Assembly (NCBI GenBank): GCA_003176075.1
Contig: PSRN01000105.1
Span: forward strand, 1-25,517
From: Bdellovibrio sp.
GTDB taxonomy: Bacteria; Bdellovibrionota; Bdellovibrionia; Bdellovibrionales; Bdellovibrionaceae
Direction of reading: 5' to 3'
Length of the DNA stretch: 25,517 bases
Shown here: positions 7,086 through 15,615 of the stretch, piece by piece
Layout of the letters: every line of letters starts with the position of its first letter
Numbering within the stretch: the first letter of the stretch is position 1
Made by a program: the position numbers and the translations under genes
The notes under the pieces: generated by a model
The model's database searches: none
What the model saw: only the letters and a program-made list of their open reading frames with translations
Told to the model about the DNA's origin: nothing

Positions 7086-8258
7086 ATGATTCGAAGCCTA
7101 CGACTGTTTCACTTTCGTAATTTCACCGAACAGACCACGGAGTTTGACCGCCACGCAAATTTTTTTATCGGCCTTAACGGACAGGGCAAAACCAACCTTT
7201 TGGAGGCCATCGACCTGCTCTTCACCACTGAATCATTCCGACGGGCCCCGGTCGAGCATCTCGTGCAGGCCGGTGAATCCGAAAGTTTGGTTCAGGCCCA
7301 ATTGGACGGCTTTCACCAAGTCGGTGCCATCGGCACCTCCGCAGACCAAGTCGGTGCCGTCGGCACCTCCGCAGTCGACCATCAGGTGCGACTGCTGATC
7401 AAGGAGGGGCGAAAAAGCTTTTCAGTGGATGGCAAAAAGGTCGTGCGAAAGCAGCTCTTGACTCTCCAGCCGCTTGTTCTGTTTAGCCCTGAGAGTTTGG
7501 ACGCCATCAAGGGCACGGCCGAGATGAGGCGCCAACTGGTTGATGAGCTTGCTCTCTTTGCGCGACCCACGCAGGAGTGGATTTTGAATGATTACCGCAA
7601 AATTCTGAGGACAAGGAATCAGTTGCTGCGCAACCGAAAGCTCGGTCACACCAGCGAGATGCAAACACAGGCGCTGCTCTCATCACTCGAGGATCGCTTC
7701 TTGAACTTAGGAACTCAACTGACCCTGCTACGCCTGCAAGTCCTGCATGAATTGGAACAGCCTGTGAACGCTGCGTTAGCAAGCTTGGGTTCTTCCTTTC
7801 CGGAGGTGAACTTCGCGTACATTTTGTCGCAATCGAACGCAATCCACTTTTCCCACACAGAAATCCACAATTCCATGCGGGACCGTTTGTTGAAATTAAG
7901 AGCAGCTGAGCTTGCGGCCGGCCATTCCTTGGTGGGCCCGCATCGTCACGATCTGGTTTTTCTTTTTGGCGGGAAGGACTCCCGCTTTTATTGTTCGCAA
8001 GGGCAACAAAGATCCTTAATCTTGGCTTTTAAATTGGCGCAGATTGTGTATCATAGAAAGGCTTTAGGGGTGACCCCGATTCTCCTGTTGGATGATGTCT
8101 TTTCCGAGTTGGATGGAGAAAAAAGAGGGTCCTTCGTTGAAATGATCAAGCACATGAACTGTCAGATCGTAATCACGACGACAGATTTCGATTTGCCGCG
8201 AGTTTTTGACTCGGACAAGTGTCTCGTCAGACGAATTCAAGGCGGCCGAGTCGTTTGA
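7086..8258 (+). CDS. recF: DNA replication and repair protein RecF
   Basis: RecF is an SMC-like ATPase that helps load RecA at gaps through RecFOR. It has 390 residues from the ATG, longer than the usual 355-375. Walker A is GLNGQGKT (29-36), the ABC-type signature region is CSQGQQRSLILA, and Walker B is PILLLDDVFSELD near the C-terminus. The excess length comes from a 20-residue insert (about 77-97, QVGAIGTSAD then QVGAVGTSAV) encoded by two tandem type B elements between the first beta strands. The flanking RecF sequence continues normally with VRLLIKEGRKSFSVDGKKV. A TTG one codon earlier is also possible. The ribosome site is weak (CGGAAG). Confidence 0.95.
   Translation: MIRSLRLFHFRNFTEQTTEFDRHANFFIGLNGQGKTNLLEAIDLLFTTESFRRAPVEHLVQAGESESLVQAQLDGFHQVGAIGTSADQVGAVGTSAVDHQVRLLIKEGRKSFSVDGKKVVRKQLLTLQPLVLFSPESLDAIKGTAEMRRQLVDELALFARPTQEWILNDYRKILRTRNQLLRNRKLGHTSEMQTQALLSSLEDRFLNLGTQLTLLRLQVLHELEQPVNAALASLGSSFPEVNFAYILSQSNAIHFSHTEIHNSMRDRLLKLRAAELAAGHSLVGPHRHDLVFLFGGKDSRFYCSQGQQRSLILAFKLAQIVYHRKALGVTPILLLDDVFSELDGEKRGSFVEMIKHMNCQIVITTTDFDLPRVFDSDKCLVRRIQGGRVV
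7316..7375 (+). repeat. Two tandem type B palindromic elements inside recF (2 x 30 bp)
   Basis: Each 30-bp unit starts CCAAGTCGGTGCC and ends GGCACCTCCGCAG plus one base. The two differ at the loop (ATC against GTC) and the last base. The stem GGTGCC/GGCACC is perfect in both. Each adds ten codons in frame (QVGAIGTSAD, QVGAVGTSAV). Confidence 0.9.
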
Positions 8259-8261
8259 TCG

Positions 8262-8321
8262 TTTGCGGAGGTGCCGAAGGCACCGACTTGGGTGGCGGAG
8301 GTGCCGATGGAGCCGCCTCGG
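8262..8321 (-). repeat. Inverted tandem pair of type B elements after recF
   Basis: On the minus strand 8262-8291 is a good type B copy (stem GGTGCC/GGCACC, loop TTC), and 8292-8321 is a second, degenerate 30-bp copy that keeps the half CATCGGCACCTCCGC. The pair begins three bases after the recF stop. From 8321 to 8348 lies further diverged material (GGCGGCGAAGC and GGTACCGAAG) resembling element fragments. Confidence 0.8.
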
Positions 8322-8348
8322 GCGGCGAAGCTCATGAAGGTACCGAAG

Positions 8349-8402
8349 CGTGGGCGGCGAAGGAAAAAGTCGGTGCCTTCGGCACCTCCGCAGAGCCACG
8401 GG
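8349..8402 (+). repeat. Composite palindromic element before gyrB (54 bp)
   Basis: Left end CGTGGGCGGCGAAG and right end GCCACGGG are the ends of type A. Between them lies a type B core with stem GGTGCC/GGCACC. Total length is 54 bp, the same as the copy after atpE and equal to type A (24) plus type B (30). It is outside any gene, 59 bp before the gyrB start. Confidence 0.88.
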
Positions 8403-8461
8403 CAACCTAAAGAAACTCCGGGACTGTGGAAAAGTCTGGGGAGATTGTGAAAGGACGAGGG

Positions 8462-10879
8462 ATGAGTACGGATGTCGTGCAGAAGGAATATGGCGCTGAA
8501 TCGATTCAGGTCTTGGAAGGTCTTGAAGCGGTTCGAAAACGCCCTGGCATGTACATCGGGGACACGGGCGTGCGCGGCTTTCACCACCTGGTCTACGAGG
8601 TTGTGGATAACTCGGTGGATGAAGCCCTGGCCGGATTTTGCAAACACATCAGCGTGACGATTCACGCCGACGAAAGCATCACCGTCGAGGATGACGGTCG
8701 CGGCATACCTGTCGACACCCATAAGAACGGGAAATCGGCCCTTGAAGTTGTCATGACGGTTCTTCACGCCGGTGGCAAGTTTGATGGTGGCACCTACAAG
8801 GTGTCAGGCGGACTCCACGGAGTCGGAGCTTCGGTGGTCAATGCCCTGTCGGCTCGATGCCGGGTTGAATCCAGACGCGACAAGTTCTCATGGGTGCAGA
8901 CCTACGAGCGGGGCCAACCGACCGGCTCAGTCGAAAAGAAGGACCCCACGTCGAAGACGGGAACCACCACCACGTTCAAGCCGGATCGGGAGATTTTCAA
9001 AGACCAGACGATCACTTTCGATTTCACCACCCTCGCCACGCGATTCCGCGAGTTGGCTTTTCTGAATGGCGGCTTGCTTATTGCTCTTGTCGATGAACGG
9101 TCTGGCAAGAAACAGGAGTTTCAATTTTCCAACGGCATCGCTGAGTTTGTCGATTACTTGAATCAATCCAAGAAGGCTGTTCACAATGATGTGATTTTCT
9201 TTCGCGGCGAGAAAGACACGGTGGAAGTTGAAGTCGCGCTTCAATGGAATGATTCCTATTCAGAATCGATTTTTTCTTATTGCAACAACATCAACACCAT
9301 CGAGGGAGGAACCCATCTCATAGGCTTTCGTACCGCGCTGACTCGAACGACGAATGCCTATGCCCAAGAAAAGAATCTCTTGAAGGATTTGAAAGTCTCC
9401 CTGGAGGGAGAAGACATCCGCGAAGGACTTGCCGCGGTCATCTCGGTCAAAGTGCGCGAGCCTCAGTTCGAGGGACAAACCAAAACGAAGCTCGGAAACA
9501 CCGAGGTCAAAGGCGTTGTCGAATCCATGGTGAACGACAAGTTGGCGGATTGGTTTGACCGAAATCCCGGGATAGCAAAAACCATTATTTCAAAATGCGT
9601 TGAAGCGGCCAGGGCTCGTGAAGCCGCCCGCAAGGCGAGGGATCTCACCCGCCGGAAAACAGCGCTCGACGGCGGCTCGTTGCCGGGGAAGATGGCCGAT
9701 TGCCAGGAGCGCGATCCGAAACTGTGCGAGCTTTATCTGGTGGAGGGTGATTCCGCCGGTGGGTCAGCCAAGCAAGCGCGCGACCGCAGGACACAGGCGG
9801 TTTTGCCGCTGAAGGGAAAAATCCTGAATGTCGAAAAAGCCCGCTTCGATAAGATGCTGTCCAATGAAGAAATCAAGATGATGATTTCCGCTCTTGGCAC
9901 AGGGATTGGGAAGGACCAGATTGCGCCGGAGAAAATTCGCTATCACAAGATCATCATCATGACCGACGCGGACGTGGATGGCTCGCACATCCGCACACTG
10001 CTGCTCACTTTCTTTTACCGGCAGATGCCGGAGATTATCGAACGGGGTTATGTGTACATCGCGCAACCTCCGCTTTATCGCGCCAAGAAGGGCAAAGCGG
10101 AAACTTACCTGAAGGACGAACATGCGCTGACCCAGTTCTTGTTGTCGACGGGCTTGAAAGACGTTCAACTCATCTCTGCTAAGTCAAAAGTTGGTGAAGG
10201 CGAATTTCAGTCCTTCATGGAGAATATTCAAAGATATTTCGGCCTTCTGAGGGCGGCGCGGGCCAAGTACGATCCTGAATTGATTCACTATTTCATCTCC
10301 AGAGTGAAAGAGCCGGCCGTGCTCCTTGGAGACTCACAGGCCATCGAACGGTTTCTCAACGATTTCAAGCAGTGGGTCCAGAAAAATGCCGACGTCGGGA
10401 TCACTGAAGTGAGTTGGACTCGGGCCGAAAATGGCCATGGCCTTCACTATCAGGTGACGACAGCGAGATTCGCCGAGAAGATGACCACGAAACTGGAAAA
10501 GGAATTTCTCGATTCGCCGGAATGGATTGAGTTAAAGAATTTGTGGAGTAAGATTCAAACGGTGACCGAATTGCCGGCGAAGGTCTCCATTGGCGCGCAG
10601 GAAAAGATCTTTGATTCATACCAAATCCTGCAAGAAACGATCATGGAAACCACGAAAAAAGGATATTATATTCAACGCTACAAGGGCTTGGGAGAAATGA
10701 ACCCCGAGCAATTGTGGGAGACGACTCTCAATCCCGAGAATCGTCACTTGTTGAAGGTGACTGTCGACGATGCGGTCGCGGCGGACGAAACGTTTAGTGT
10801 TTTGATGGGAGAGCAAGTTGAGCCGCGACGAAAATTTATTCACGAGAACGCGCTGATGGCGCGGGAACTCGATGTTTAG
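8462..10879 (+). CDS. gyrB: DNA gyrase subunit B
   Basis: GyrB supplies the ATPase and TOPRIM parts of gyrase. From ATG 8462 it has 805 residues, the size of the long proteobacterial form. The GHKL ATPase domain shows VLEGLEAVRKRPGMYIGDTG, VVDNSVDEA, DDGRGIPV and GGLHGVGASVVNALS. The TOPRIM domain shows LVEGDSAGGSAKQ (about 428 on) and DADVDGSHIRTLLLTFFYR (about 503 on). The C-terminal QRYKGLGEMNPEQLWETT is typical of GyrB. The start was chosen because AAGGA lies six bases upstream; a GTG at 8426 would add 12 residues without gain. gyrA follows after 38 bp. The leader carries a cluster of palindromic elements. Confidence 0.97.
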   Translation: MSTDVVQKEYGAESIQVLEGLEAVRKRPGMYIGDTGVRGFHHLVYEVVDNSVDEALAGFCKHISVTIHADESITVEDDGRGIPVDTHKNGKSALEVVMTVLHAGGKFDGGTYKVSGGLHGVGASVVNALSARCRVESRRDKFSWVQTYERGQPTGSVEKKDPTSKTGTTTTFKPDREIFKDQTITFDFTTLATRFRELAFLNGGLLIALVDERSGKKQEFQFSNGIAEFVDYLNQSKKAVHNDVIFFRGEKDTVEVEVALQWNDSYSESIFSYCNNINTIEGGTHLIGFRTALTRTTNAYAQEKNLLKDLKVSLEGEDIREGLAAVISVKVREPQFEGQTKTKLGNTEVKGVVESMVNDKLADWFDRNPGIAKTIISKCVEAARAREAARKARDLTRRKTALDGGSLPGKMADCQERDPKLCELYLVEGDSAGGSAKQARDRRTQAVLPLKGKILNVEKARFDKMLSNEEIKMMISALGTGIGKDQIAPEKIRYHKIIIMTDADVDGSHIRTLLLTFFYRQMPEIIERGYVYIAQPPLYRAKKGKAETYLKDEHALTQFLLSTGLKDVQLISAKSKVGEGEFQSFMENIQRYFGLLRAARAKYDPELIHYFISRVKEPAVLLGDSQAIERFLNDFKQWVQKNADVGITEVSWTRAENGHGLHYQVTTARFAEKMTTKLEKEFLDSPEWIELKNLWSKIQTVTELPAKVSIGAQEKIFDSYQILQETIMETTKKGYYIQRYKGLGEMNPEQLWETTLNPENRHLLKVTVDDAVAADETFSVLMGEQVEPRRKFIHENALMARELDV

Positions 10880-10917
10880 GACCAGGCCCTTGGTGAGACC
10901 CTTAGTTTGGAGATCCA

Positions 10918-13407
10918 ATGAACAACACTTCTGAAAACGGCGTCACCGTCGTTGATATCAACAAGGAAATGCGGGAGGCCTACCTTCAGTATTCCATGTC
11001 GGTCATTGTGGGCCGCGCTCTCCCTGATGTTCGTGACGGATTAAAGCCAGTTCATCGCCGGATTCTTTTTTCGCAGTATCAGATGGGGAATAGTCACGAC
11101 AAAGCTTATCTCAAATCCGCCAGGGTGGTCGGCGACGTCATCGGTAAGTATCATCCTCATGGGGACACCGCCGTCTATGACACCATGGTGCGGATGGCGC
11201 AAAATTTTTCCTTGAGATATCCGCTCGAGGATGGGCAGGGAAACTTCGGTTCCATTGACGGCGACTCCCCGGCGGCGATGCGCTACACGGAAGTCCGTAT
11301 GACCCGGCTGGCGGAGGAATTGCTCGAAGACATCGACAAGGAAACCATTCCCTTTGGACCTAACTACGACGACTCACTTGAAATCCCCCTCGTTCTGCCC
11401 GGCAAGTTTCCCAATCTTCTCGTCAATGGATCGGCCGGAATCGCCGTGGGCATGGCGACCAATATCCCTCCCCACAATCTGGGTGAGGTGATCGATGGAT
11501 GCGTTCATCTCATCCAATATCCCAAGTGCTCGATTGATGACTTGCTGGCGAGGATTCCGGGTCCTGATTTCCCTTCGTCCGGAGTCATCGCGGGAACTCA
11601 AGGGATTCACCAGGCCTATAAGAAGGGCAAGGGGATTATCACGCTCAAGGCCGTGGCCGATATTGAAACGAAAAAGGATGGCCGCGAAGAAATCGTGGTG
11701 ACCGAGCTCCCTTACCAAGTCAATAAGGCCAAACTCATTGAGACCATCGCCGATCTTGTTCGCGACAAACAAATCGAGGGCATTTCCGATCTGCGCGATG
11801 AATCTTCCCGGGAAGGGATGAGAATCGTCATCTTGGTGAAGAAGGGTGAAAATTCATCGGTCATCCTGAACCGCTTGTTCAAGTTCACTCAACTTCAAAT
11901 CAGCTTTGGAATTATCATGCTGGCCCTGGATGCCCGCAACCAGCCGGTCACCTTTGATCTCAAACAAATGCTTCAGGCTTTCGTCGAACACCGTCGCGAC
12001 GTGGTGACACGAAGGTGCCTCTTTGATCTTAAGAAGGCTCAGGAAAAAGCGCACATTCTGGAAGGCTTGAAAAAGGCGCTGGAGCAAATTGATGCGGTCA
12101 TCAAGACAATAAGAGCCTCGGCGGAAGCCAAACAAGCTCAGACAAACCTGATCGAACAATTCTCGTTCACGGAAAAACAAGCCCAGGCCATTCTTGAGAT
12201 GCGCTTGCAGCGGTTGACCGGTCTCGAGCGCGAAAAGATCGACAATGAGCTGGCTGAATTGGGAAAAACGATTGATTGGTTGCGGAAGGTTCTTTCCGAT
12301 GTGGCTGAAATCGACAAGATCATCATCGGTGAGCTCAACGAGATCAAAGAAAGATTCTCCGATCAAAGACGAACACAAATCATCGGCGAGTTGTCGGATA
12401 TTGAAGACGAGGACCTGATCGCCGAAGAAAAAATGATCGTGACTGTCACCAACACAGGCTACATTAAGCGCATCCCGGTGGAGGAGTACCGACTGCAAAA
12501 GCGCGGGGGAAAAGGCCTCAAAGGGATGGAAACCCGCGAAGAAGATTTTGTCACGAATATCTTTACAGCCAGCACCAAGACCAACTTATTGGTCTTCACC
12601 GACAAGGGAAAGCTTTATTGGGTCAAGGTCCACCGCCTCCCCCTTGGAACCCGAGCCAGCAAAGGAAAAGCGATCGCCAACGTGGTCCAGTTGCAATCGA
12701 ATGAAAAAGTGATGGCCATACTTCCGGTGGAACAATTTGTGGAAAACCGGTATGTGGTCATGTTGACACAAAAAGGAATTATCAAAAAAACGGCGCTGGA
12801 TGCGTTTTCCAATCCTCGCACCGCCGGCATTATTGCCTTGACGACGGATCTCGAGGACCACGTCATCGGCGCCAAACTCTCTTATGGGGACAGCGATATT
12901 TTCATTGCGACCCGCGAAGGGATGTCCATTCGGTTCAATGAGAGTGACGTGCGTCCCATGGGACGAACGGCGCGGGGTGTGAAGGGAATCGCCCTCTCCA
13001 AGGATGACGTGGTGGTGGGGCTGGACGTCTTGGAAAAGGATTGCAAGGATACGGTGCTGATGGTTACCGAGTGTGGTTATGGAAAGAGATCGGAAATTGA
13101 AGAATATCGGGTCCAGGGACGCGGTGGAGTGGGTATCATCACCCAGAAAACCACCGACAAAGTCGGCTTCGTGGTGGGCGCGCGAAAAGTGCACAATGAT
13201 CAAGAAGTGATCGTTACGACCGACAAGGGACAAGTCATTCGAATGAAAGTTTCCGATATCTCAGTGATTGGCCGAAATACTGAAGGAGTTCGGCTTATTA
13301 ATCTCGAAGCAAAAGATGAACGCGTCACAGGTTTCGCCGTAGTCGAGGCCGTAGTCGAGAATGATGAGTCGGAAACATCAGGCACCACTGAGTCGCAGAC
13401 TCAATAG
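10918..13407 (+). CDS. gyrA: DNA gyrase subunit A
   Basis: GyrA cuts and rejoins the DNA in gyrase. It has 829 residues. The catalytic tyrosine is Tyr123 in AAMRYTE. The quinolone region reads HPHGDTAVYD, so Thr84 and Asp88 occupy the E. coli Ser83 and Asp87 positions; Thr is common there in wild types and is not by itself a resistance mark. The C-terminal wrapping domain holds a GyrA box QKRGGKG (about residue 526; QRRGGKG is usual), which favours gyrase over topoisomerase IV. GGAG precedes the ATG by five bases. The acidic tail ends with AVVEAVVE, made by a 12-bp tandem repeat, and with a 24-bp repeat that spans the stop codon. Confidence 0.97.
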   Translation: MNNTSENGVTVVDINKEMREAYLQYSMSVIVGRALPDVRDGLKPVHRRILFSQYQMGNSHDKAYLKSARVVGDVIGKYHPHGDTAVYDTMVRMAQNFSLRYPLEDGQGNFGSIDGDSPAAMRYTEVRMTRLAEELLEDIDKETIPFGPNYDDSLEIPLVLPGKFPNLLVNGSAGIAVGMATNIPPHNLGEVIDGCVHLIQYPKCSIDDLLARIPGPDFPSSGVIAGTQGIHQAYKKGKGIITLKAVADIETKKDGREEIVVTELPYQVNKAKLIETIADLVRDKQIEGISDLRDESSREGMRIVILVKKGENSSVILNRLFKFTQLQISFGIIMLALDARNQPVTFDLKQMLQAFVEHRRDVVTRRCLFDLKKAQEKAHILEGLKKALEQIDAVIKTIRASAEAKQAQTNLIEQFSFTEKQAQAILEMRLQRLTGLEREKIDNELAELGKTIDWLRKVLSDVAEIDKIIIGELNEIKERFSDQRRTQIIGELSDIEDEDLIAEEKMIVTVTNTGYIKRIPVEEYRLQKRGGKGLKGMETREEDFVTNIFTASTKTNLLVFTDKGKLYWVKVHRLPLGTRASKGKAIANVVQLQSNEKVMAILPVEQFVENRYVVMLTQKGIIKKTALDAFSNPRTAGIIALTTDLEDHVIGAKLSYGDSDIFIATREGMSIRFNESDVRPMGRTARGVKGIALSKDDVVVGLDVLEKDCKDTVLMVTECGYGKRSEIEEYRVQGRGGVGIITQKTTDKVGFVVGARKVHNDQEVIVTTDKGQVIRMKVSDISVIGRNTEGVRLINLEAKDERVTGFAVVEAVVENDESETSGTTESQTQ
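13336..13359 (+). repeat. 12-bp tandem duplication in the gyrA tail
   Basis: GCCGTAGTCGAG is repeated exactly (13336-13347 and 13348-13359), giving AVVEAVVE in the non-conserved C-terminal tail of GyrA. Confidence 0.85.
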
Positions 13408-13437
13408 TCAACAGAGTCGCAGACTCAATCGTAGATT
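13390..13437 (+). repeat. 24-bp tandem duplication with palindromes across the gyrA stop codon
   Basis: The unit begins GAGTCGCAGACTCAAT and occurs at 13390-13413 and 13414-13437. Each contains the perfect hairpin GAGTC-GCA-GACTC. The first copy contains the gyrA TAG (13405-13407); in the second the matching bases read TCG rather than TAG. No T-run follows, so a Rho-independent terminator is not indicated. Confidence 0.8.
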
Positions 13438-13459
13438 CTTTTCGTGGCTCGGTTGTCCC

Positions 13460-14263
13460 ATGGGCCTCCCCTTCGTCCGTCTCTCCTTCTTGATTGTCGT
13501 TCTTTGTGCCTGTGAAGGTCGGATTGAACGAGAGCTTCATCGCGGTGAGGGCGAGGCTCGCCAAGGCCACTGGCTTGAGGCCCTTTCTCATTACGAAAAG
13601 TTGCTGAAACTTGATACTTCACGCCCCGAGTTGTTGAAAGCTTCACGGGAGGGGGCGCGCATCGCCTACTTTGAGCTTAAGGATTATCGTCGGGCCCTGG
13701 TCTTTTACCAGAATTTGGCCTACCACTCGCAGGATCCATCTGAAACACTTCAGGCTCAGCGACAAGTCGTGGCGATTTATTTCGAACACCTTGGCGATTA
13801 CGAAAGGGTGATTGTCGAAGCTGGAAAACTCCTCGGGGTGGAGAGGGATCCGCTGTTAAAAATCGAAGACCGCCTTAAGATTGCCCGATCCCACTTTCAT
13901 CTCAACCGCTTTTCGCAGGCCCTTTATGAAATTGAGGAGGCTCAACGCGTCCCTGAAAGCAAGAATATGCAATTTGATTTGATGTTGCTAAAAGCTAATG
14001 TCTTGACGGCTGACAAGCGCTTTCCCGAGGCGGTGGGGCTGCTGCGAACTCTCATGAAAGATTCGCGCGATCGGGCCATCAAGGAGAATGTGCCTATGAC
14101 GCTTGCGGTTTGCTTTGAGGAAATGAAAGACTTTTCAGGCGCTGTTCGCGTTCTTGAATCAATCGAGTCCGAATCTCCGGTCCCGGAATATATAAAATGG
14201 CGACTCAAGCATCTCAAGGAACGAATGATCAACGCACCGGGCGCGCGCGGGTTCCGCAAATGA
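13460..14263 (+). CDS. TPR-type lipoprotein of unknown role
   Basis: A 267-residue protein beginning MGLPFVRLSFLIVVLCACEG, a short lipoprotein signal with a lipobox-like LCAC (modified Cys18). The rest is helical, with pairs resembling tetratricopeptide repeats (for example GHWLEALSHYEKLLKLD, KDYRRALVFYQNLAY, LGDYERVIVEAGKLL, KRFPEAVGLLRTLMK, KDFSGAVRVLESIE), which usually serve as protein-binding scaffolds. It is likely anchored in the periplasm. I do not recognise a named family. The frame is open back to 13361 inside gyrA, but that would place 33 arginine-rich residues before the signal. The stop overlaps the next ATG (ATGA), linking it to the F0 genes. Confidence 0.75.
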   Translation: MGLPFVRLSFLIVVLCACEGRIERELHRGEGEARQGHWLEALSHYEKLLKLDTSRPELLKASREGARIAYFELKDYRRALVFYQNLAYHSQDPSETLQAQRQVVAIYFEHLGDYERVIVEAGKLLGVERDPLLKIEDRLKIARSHFHLNRFSQALYEIEEAQRVPESKNMQFDLMLLKANVLTADKRFPEAVGLLRTLMKDSRDRAIKENVPMTLAVCFEEMKDFSGAVRVLESIESESPVPEYIKWRLKHLKERMINAPGARGFRK

Positions 14264-14460
14264 AAAAGTACATTGTTTTTGCCGGAATGGGTTTTGAATT
14301 GGTCGGCCTGATCATCGCCTGCCTGTTTATAGGGCAATGGCTGGACGAGCGTTTCAGCCTCAAAGGGCTTGGGGTGATTTCTTTTTCCGTGCTGGGATTG
14401 GTGGGGTGGCTTGTTCATTTACTGCAAATGCTTAAACTGCTGGAGAAGCAGGAAAAGTAG
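14260..14460 (+). CDS. atpZ: AtpZ/AtpI-like small membrane protein (PF09527 type)
   Basis: A 66-residue protein with two membrane helices: about 4-24 (IVFAGMGFELVGLIIACLFIG) and about 35-55. The family mark GQWLDERF lies between them. Such proteins are encoded at the front of F-ATP synthase operons and help assembly of the c-ring or ion uptake. ATG overlaps the stop of the TPR lipoprotein gene (ATGA), suggesting coupling, and this start removes a polar 21-residue extension possible from 14197. The gene symbol is by family resemblance and position only. Confidence 0.75.
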   Translation: MKKYIVFAGMGFELVGLIIACLFIGQWLDERFSLKGLGVISFSVLGLVGWLVHLLQMLKLLEKQEK

Positions 14461-14511
14461 TAACAGTTAATACTTGTGCCGAATCTCACTTTGCGATAAC
14501 TCCCTATTATC

Positions 14512-14868
14512 ATGCGATCTCTACTTTTGATTCAGGCGAGTCTTATTGTCGTCGGAACGGCTATTTTTTCCGTTGAATCTTGGCAAGCCAGCATTTCCTT
14601 TGTCGCCGGAGGGCTTGTGATGCTGGCCAATGTCTTGATATTGTCAGCCATTTGCGGCGGCCTTTTGCGAAAGAAACTGATTGCTCTTGGCGTCGCAATT
14701 ATTGTAAGTAAGTACGCGCTCCTCGGATTTACGATTTATAAATTGATGTCGATCAGCTGGTTCGACCACGTTGCATTCATGGTTGGGATAAGCTTATTTG
14801 CCGTGGCGGCCGTTATATATTCAATGTTAACACCAAGAAAGTTCTCAGAGGTACAAGGTCACGCATGA
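14512..14868 (+). CDS. atpI: AtpI-like ATP synthase accessory membrane protein
   Basis: A 118-residue, very hydrophobic protein with four predicted membrane segments (about 3-20, 26-48, 53-75 and 84-106), as in the ATP synthase subunit I family (PF03899). The segment FVAGGLVMLANVLILS matches the family pattern of a glycine-rich second helix. Its stop overlaps the atpB start by four bases (ATGA), the tight linkage expected for subunit I. No ribosome site stands before the ATG, so the start is not fully secure. Together with the previous gene it gives two small accessory proteins in front of subunit a. Confidence 0.75.
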   Translation: MRSLLLIQASLIVVGTAIFSVESWQASISFVAGGLVMLANVLILSAICGGLLRKKLIALGVAIIVSKYALLGFTIYKLMSISWFDHVAFMVGISLFAVAAVIYSMLTPRKFSEVQGHA

Positions 14869-15551
14869 GTTTCACATTGACTGCTCTCATTCCAGGAGTC
14901 GGCCACGAATATGCCCATGTTGCAACTGCTGCAATTGTGAGCGCTGGTTTGGTGGGTCTGACGTTTTGGGGGCGGAGGAGTCTGGGAAAAGGCGACGATG
15001 CTGTTGCTCCGGCCCGCACGCTGTCGACTCGCGGGATCATTGAATCCATCACGGAATTGATCGATGGCTTAGTCAAGATGGTCATCGGAGAGCACGGACG
15101 TCCTTTTGTACCAATGTTCGCATCAGTGTTTCTCTTTGTCTTGGTCAATAACCTTCTGGGGGTCTTCCCGGGCATGTCGCCAGCCACTGAAAATCTAAAT
15201 ACGACATTGGCCATGGGGGTCTTTATGTTCCTGACTTATAACTTTCTGGGTTTCAGGGAACACGGAAGGTCCTACCTGAAACATTTCATGGGACCGATTA
15301 TTTGGCTGGCTCCAATGATGATTGTGATCGAGTTGATCTCCCATCTGGTCAGGCCGGTGAGCCTGGGGCTTCGTTTGGCGAATGTCATGCGTGGCGACCA
15401 CACGGTGGTGGGAATTTTTCTTGATCTTTTTCCGATCGGATTGCCTGTTCCTTTTTACCTTCTCGGGATTTTCGTATGCGTGGTTCAAGCATTTGTCTTT
15501 ACGATGTTGTCGATGGTTTACGTGGCTTTGGCGACGGCCCACGATCATTAG
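14865..15551 (+). CDS. atpB: ATP synthase F0 subunit a
   Basis: Subunit a forms the ion half-channels beside the c-ring. It has 228 residues and about five to six membrane helices. FLFVLVNNLLGVFPG (about 88-102) and LISHLVRPVSLGLRL (about 157-171) are typical; the essential arginine is Arg170. After that arginine the usual RLFGN segment reads RLANV, then MRGDHTV, a noticeable local change. The start overlaps the upstream stop (ATGA). The a and c genes stand here without the b, delta, alpha, gamma, beta and epsilon genes. Confidence 0.95.
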   Translation: MSFTLTALIPGVGHEYAHVATAAIVSAGLVGLTFWGRRSLGKGDDAVAPARTLSTRGIIESITELIDGLVKMVIGEHGRPFVPMFASVFLFVLVNNLLGVFPGMSPATENLNTTLAMGVFMFLTYNFLGFREHGRSYLKHFMGPIIWLAPMMIVIELISHLVRPVSLGLRLANVMRGDHTVVGIFLDLFPIGLPVPFYLLGIFVCVVQAFVFTMLSMVYVALATAHDH

Positions 15552-15615
15552 ACATCTATCAGAGCCTGACTTAGACACTGAATTTGATGATGACGAAACA
15601 AAGGGAGAACAATCG

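Noticed and set aside
8219..8410. Small open frame across the recF-gyrB gap, rich in Gly, Ala and Glu
   Set aside because: It is made almost entirely of palindromic elements, which are open in all frames, and begins inside recF. It has no ribosome site and no family signal.
8237..8767. Long minus-strand frame opposite gyrB
   Set aside because: It is the antisense shadow of gyrB joined to element sequence; its text resembles no protein family.
11160..11200. Thr84 of GyrA as a quinolone-resistance mutation
   Set aside because: Thr is a common natural residue at this position; nothing here shows it was selected.
10918..13407. ParC (topoisomerase IV) instead of GyrA
   Set aside because: A GyrA-box-like QKRGGKG, the length and the adjacency to gyrB and oriC favour GyrA.
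13361..13459. Longer start of the TPR lipoprotein inside gyrA
   Set aside because: It would put an arginine-rich segment, partly made by the 24-bp repeat, before a clear lipoprotein signal.
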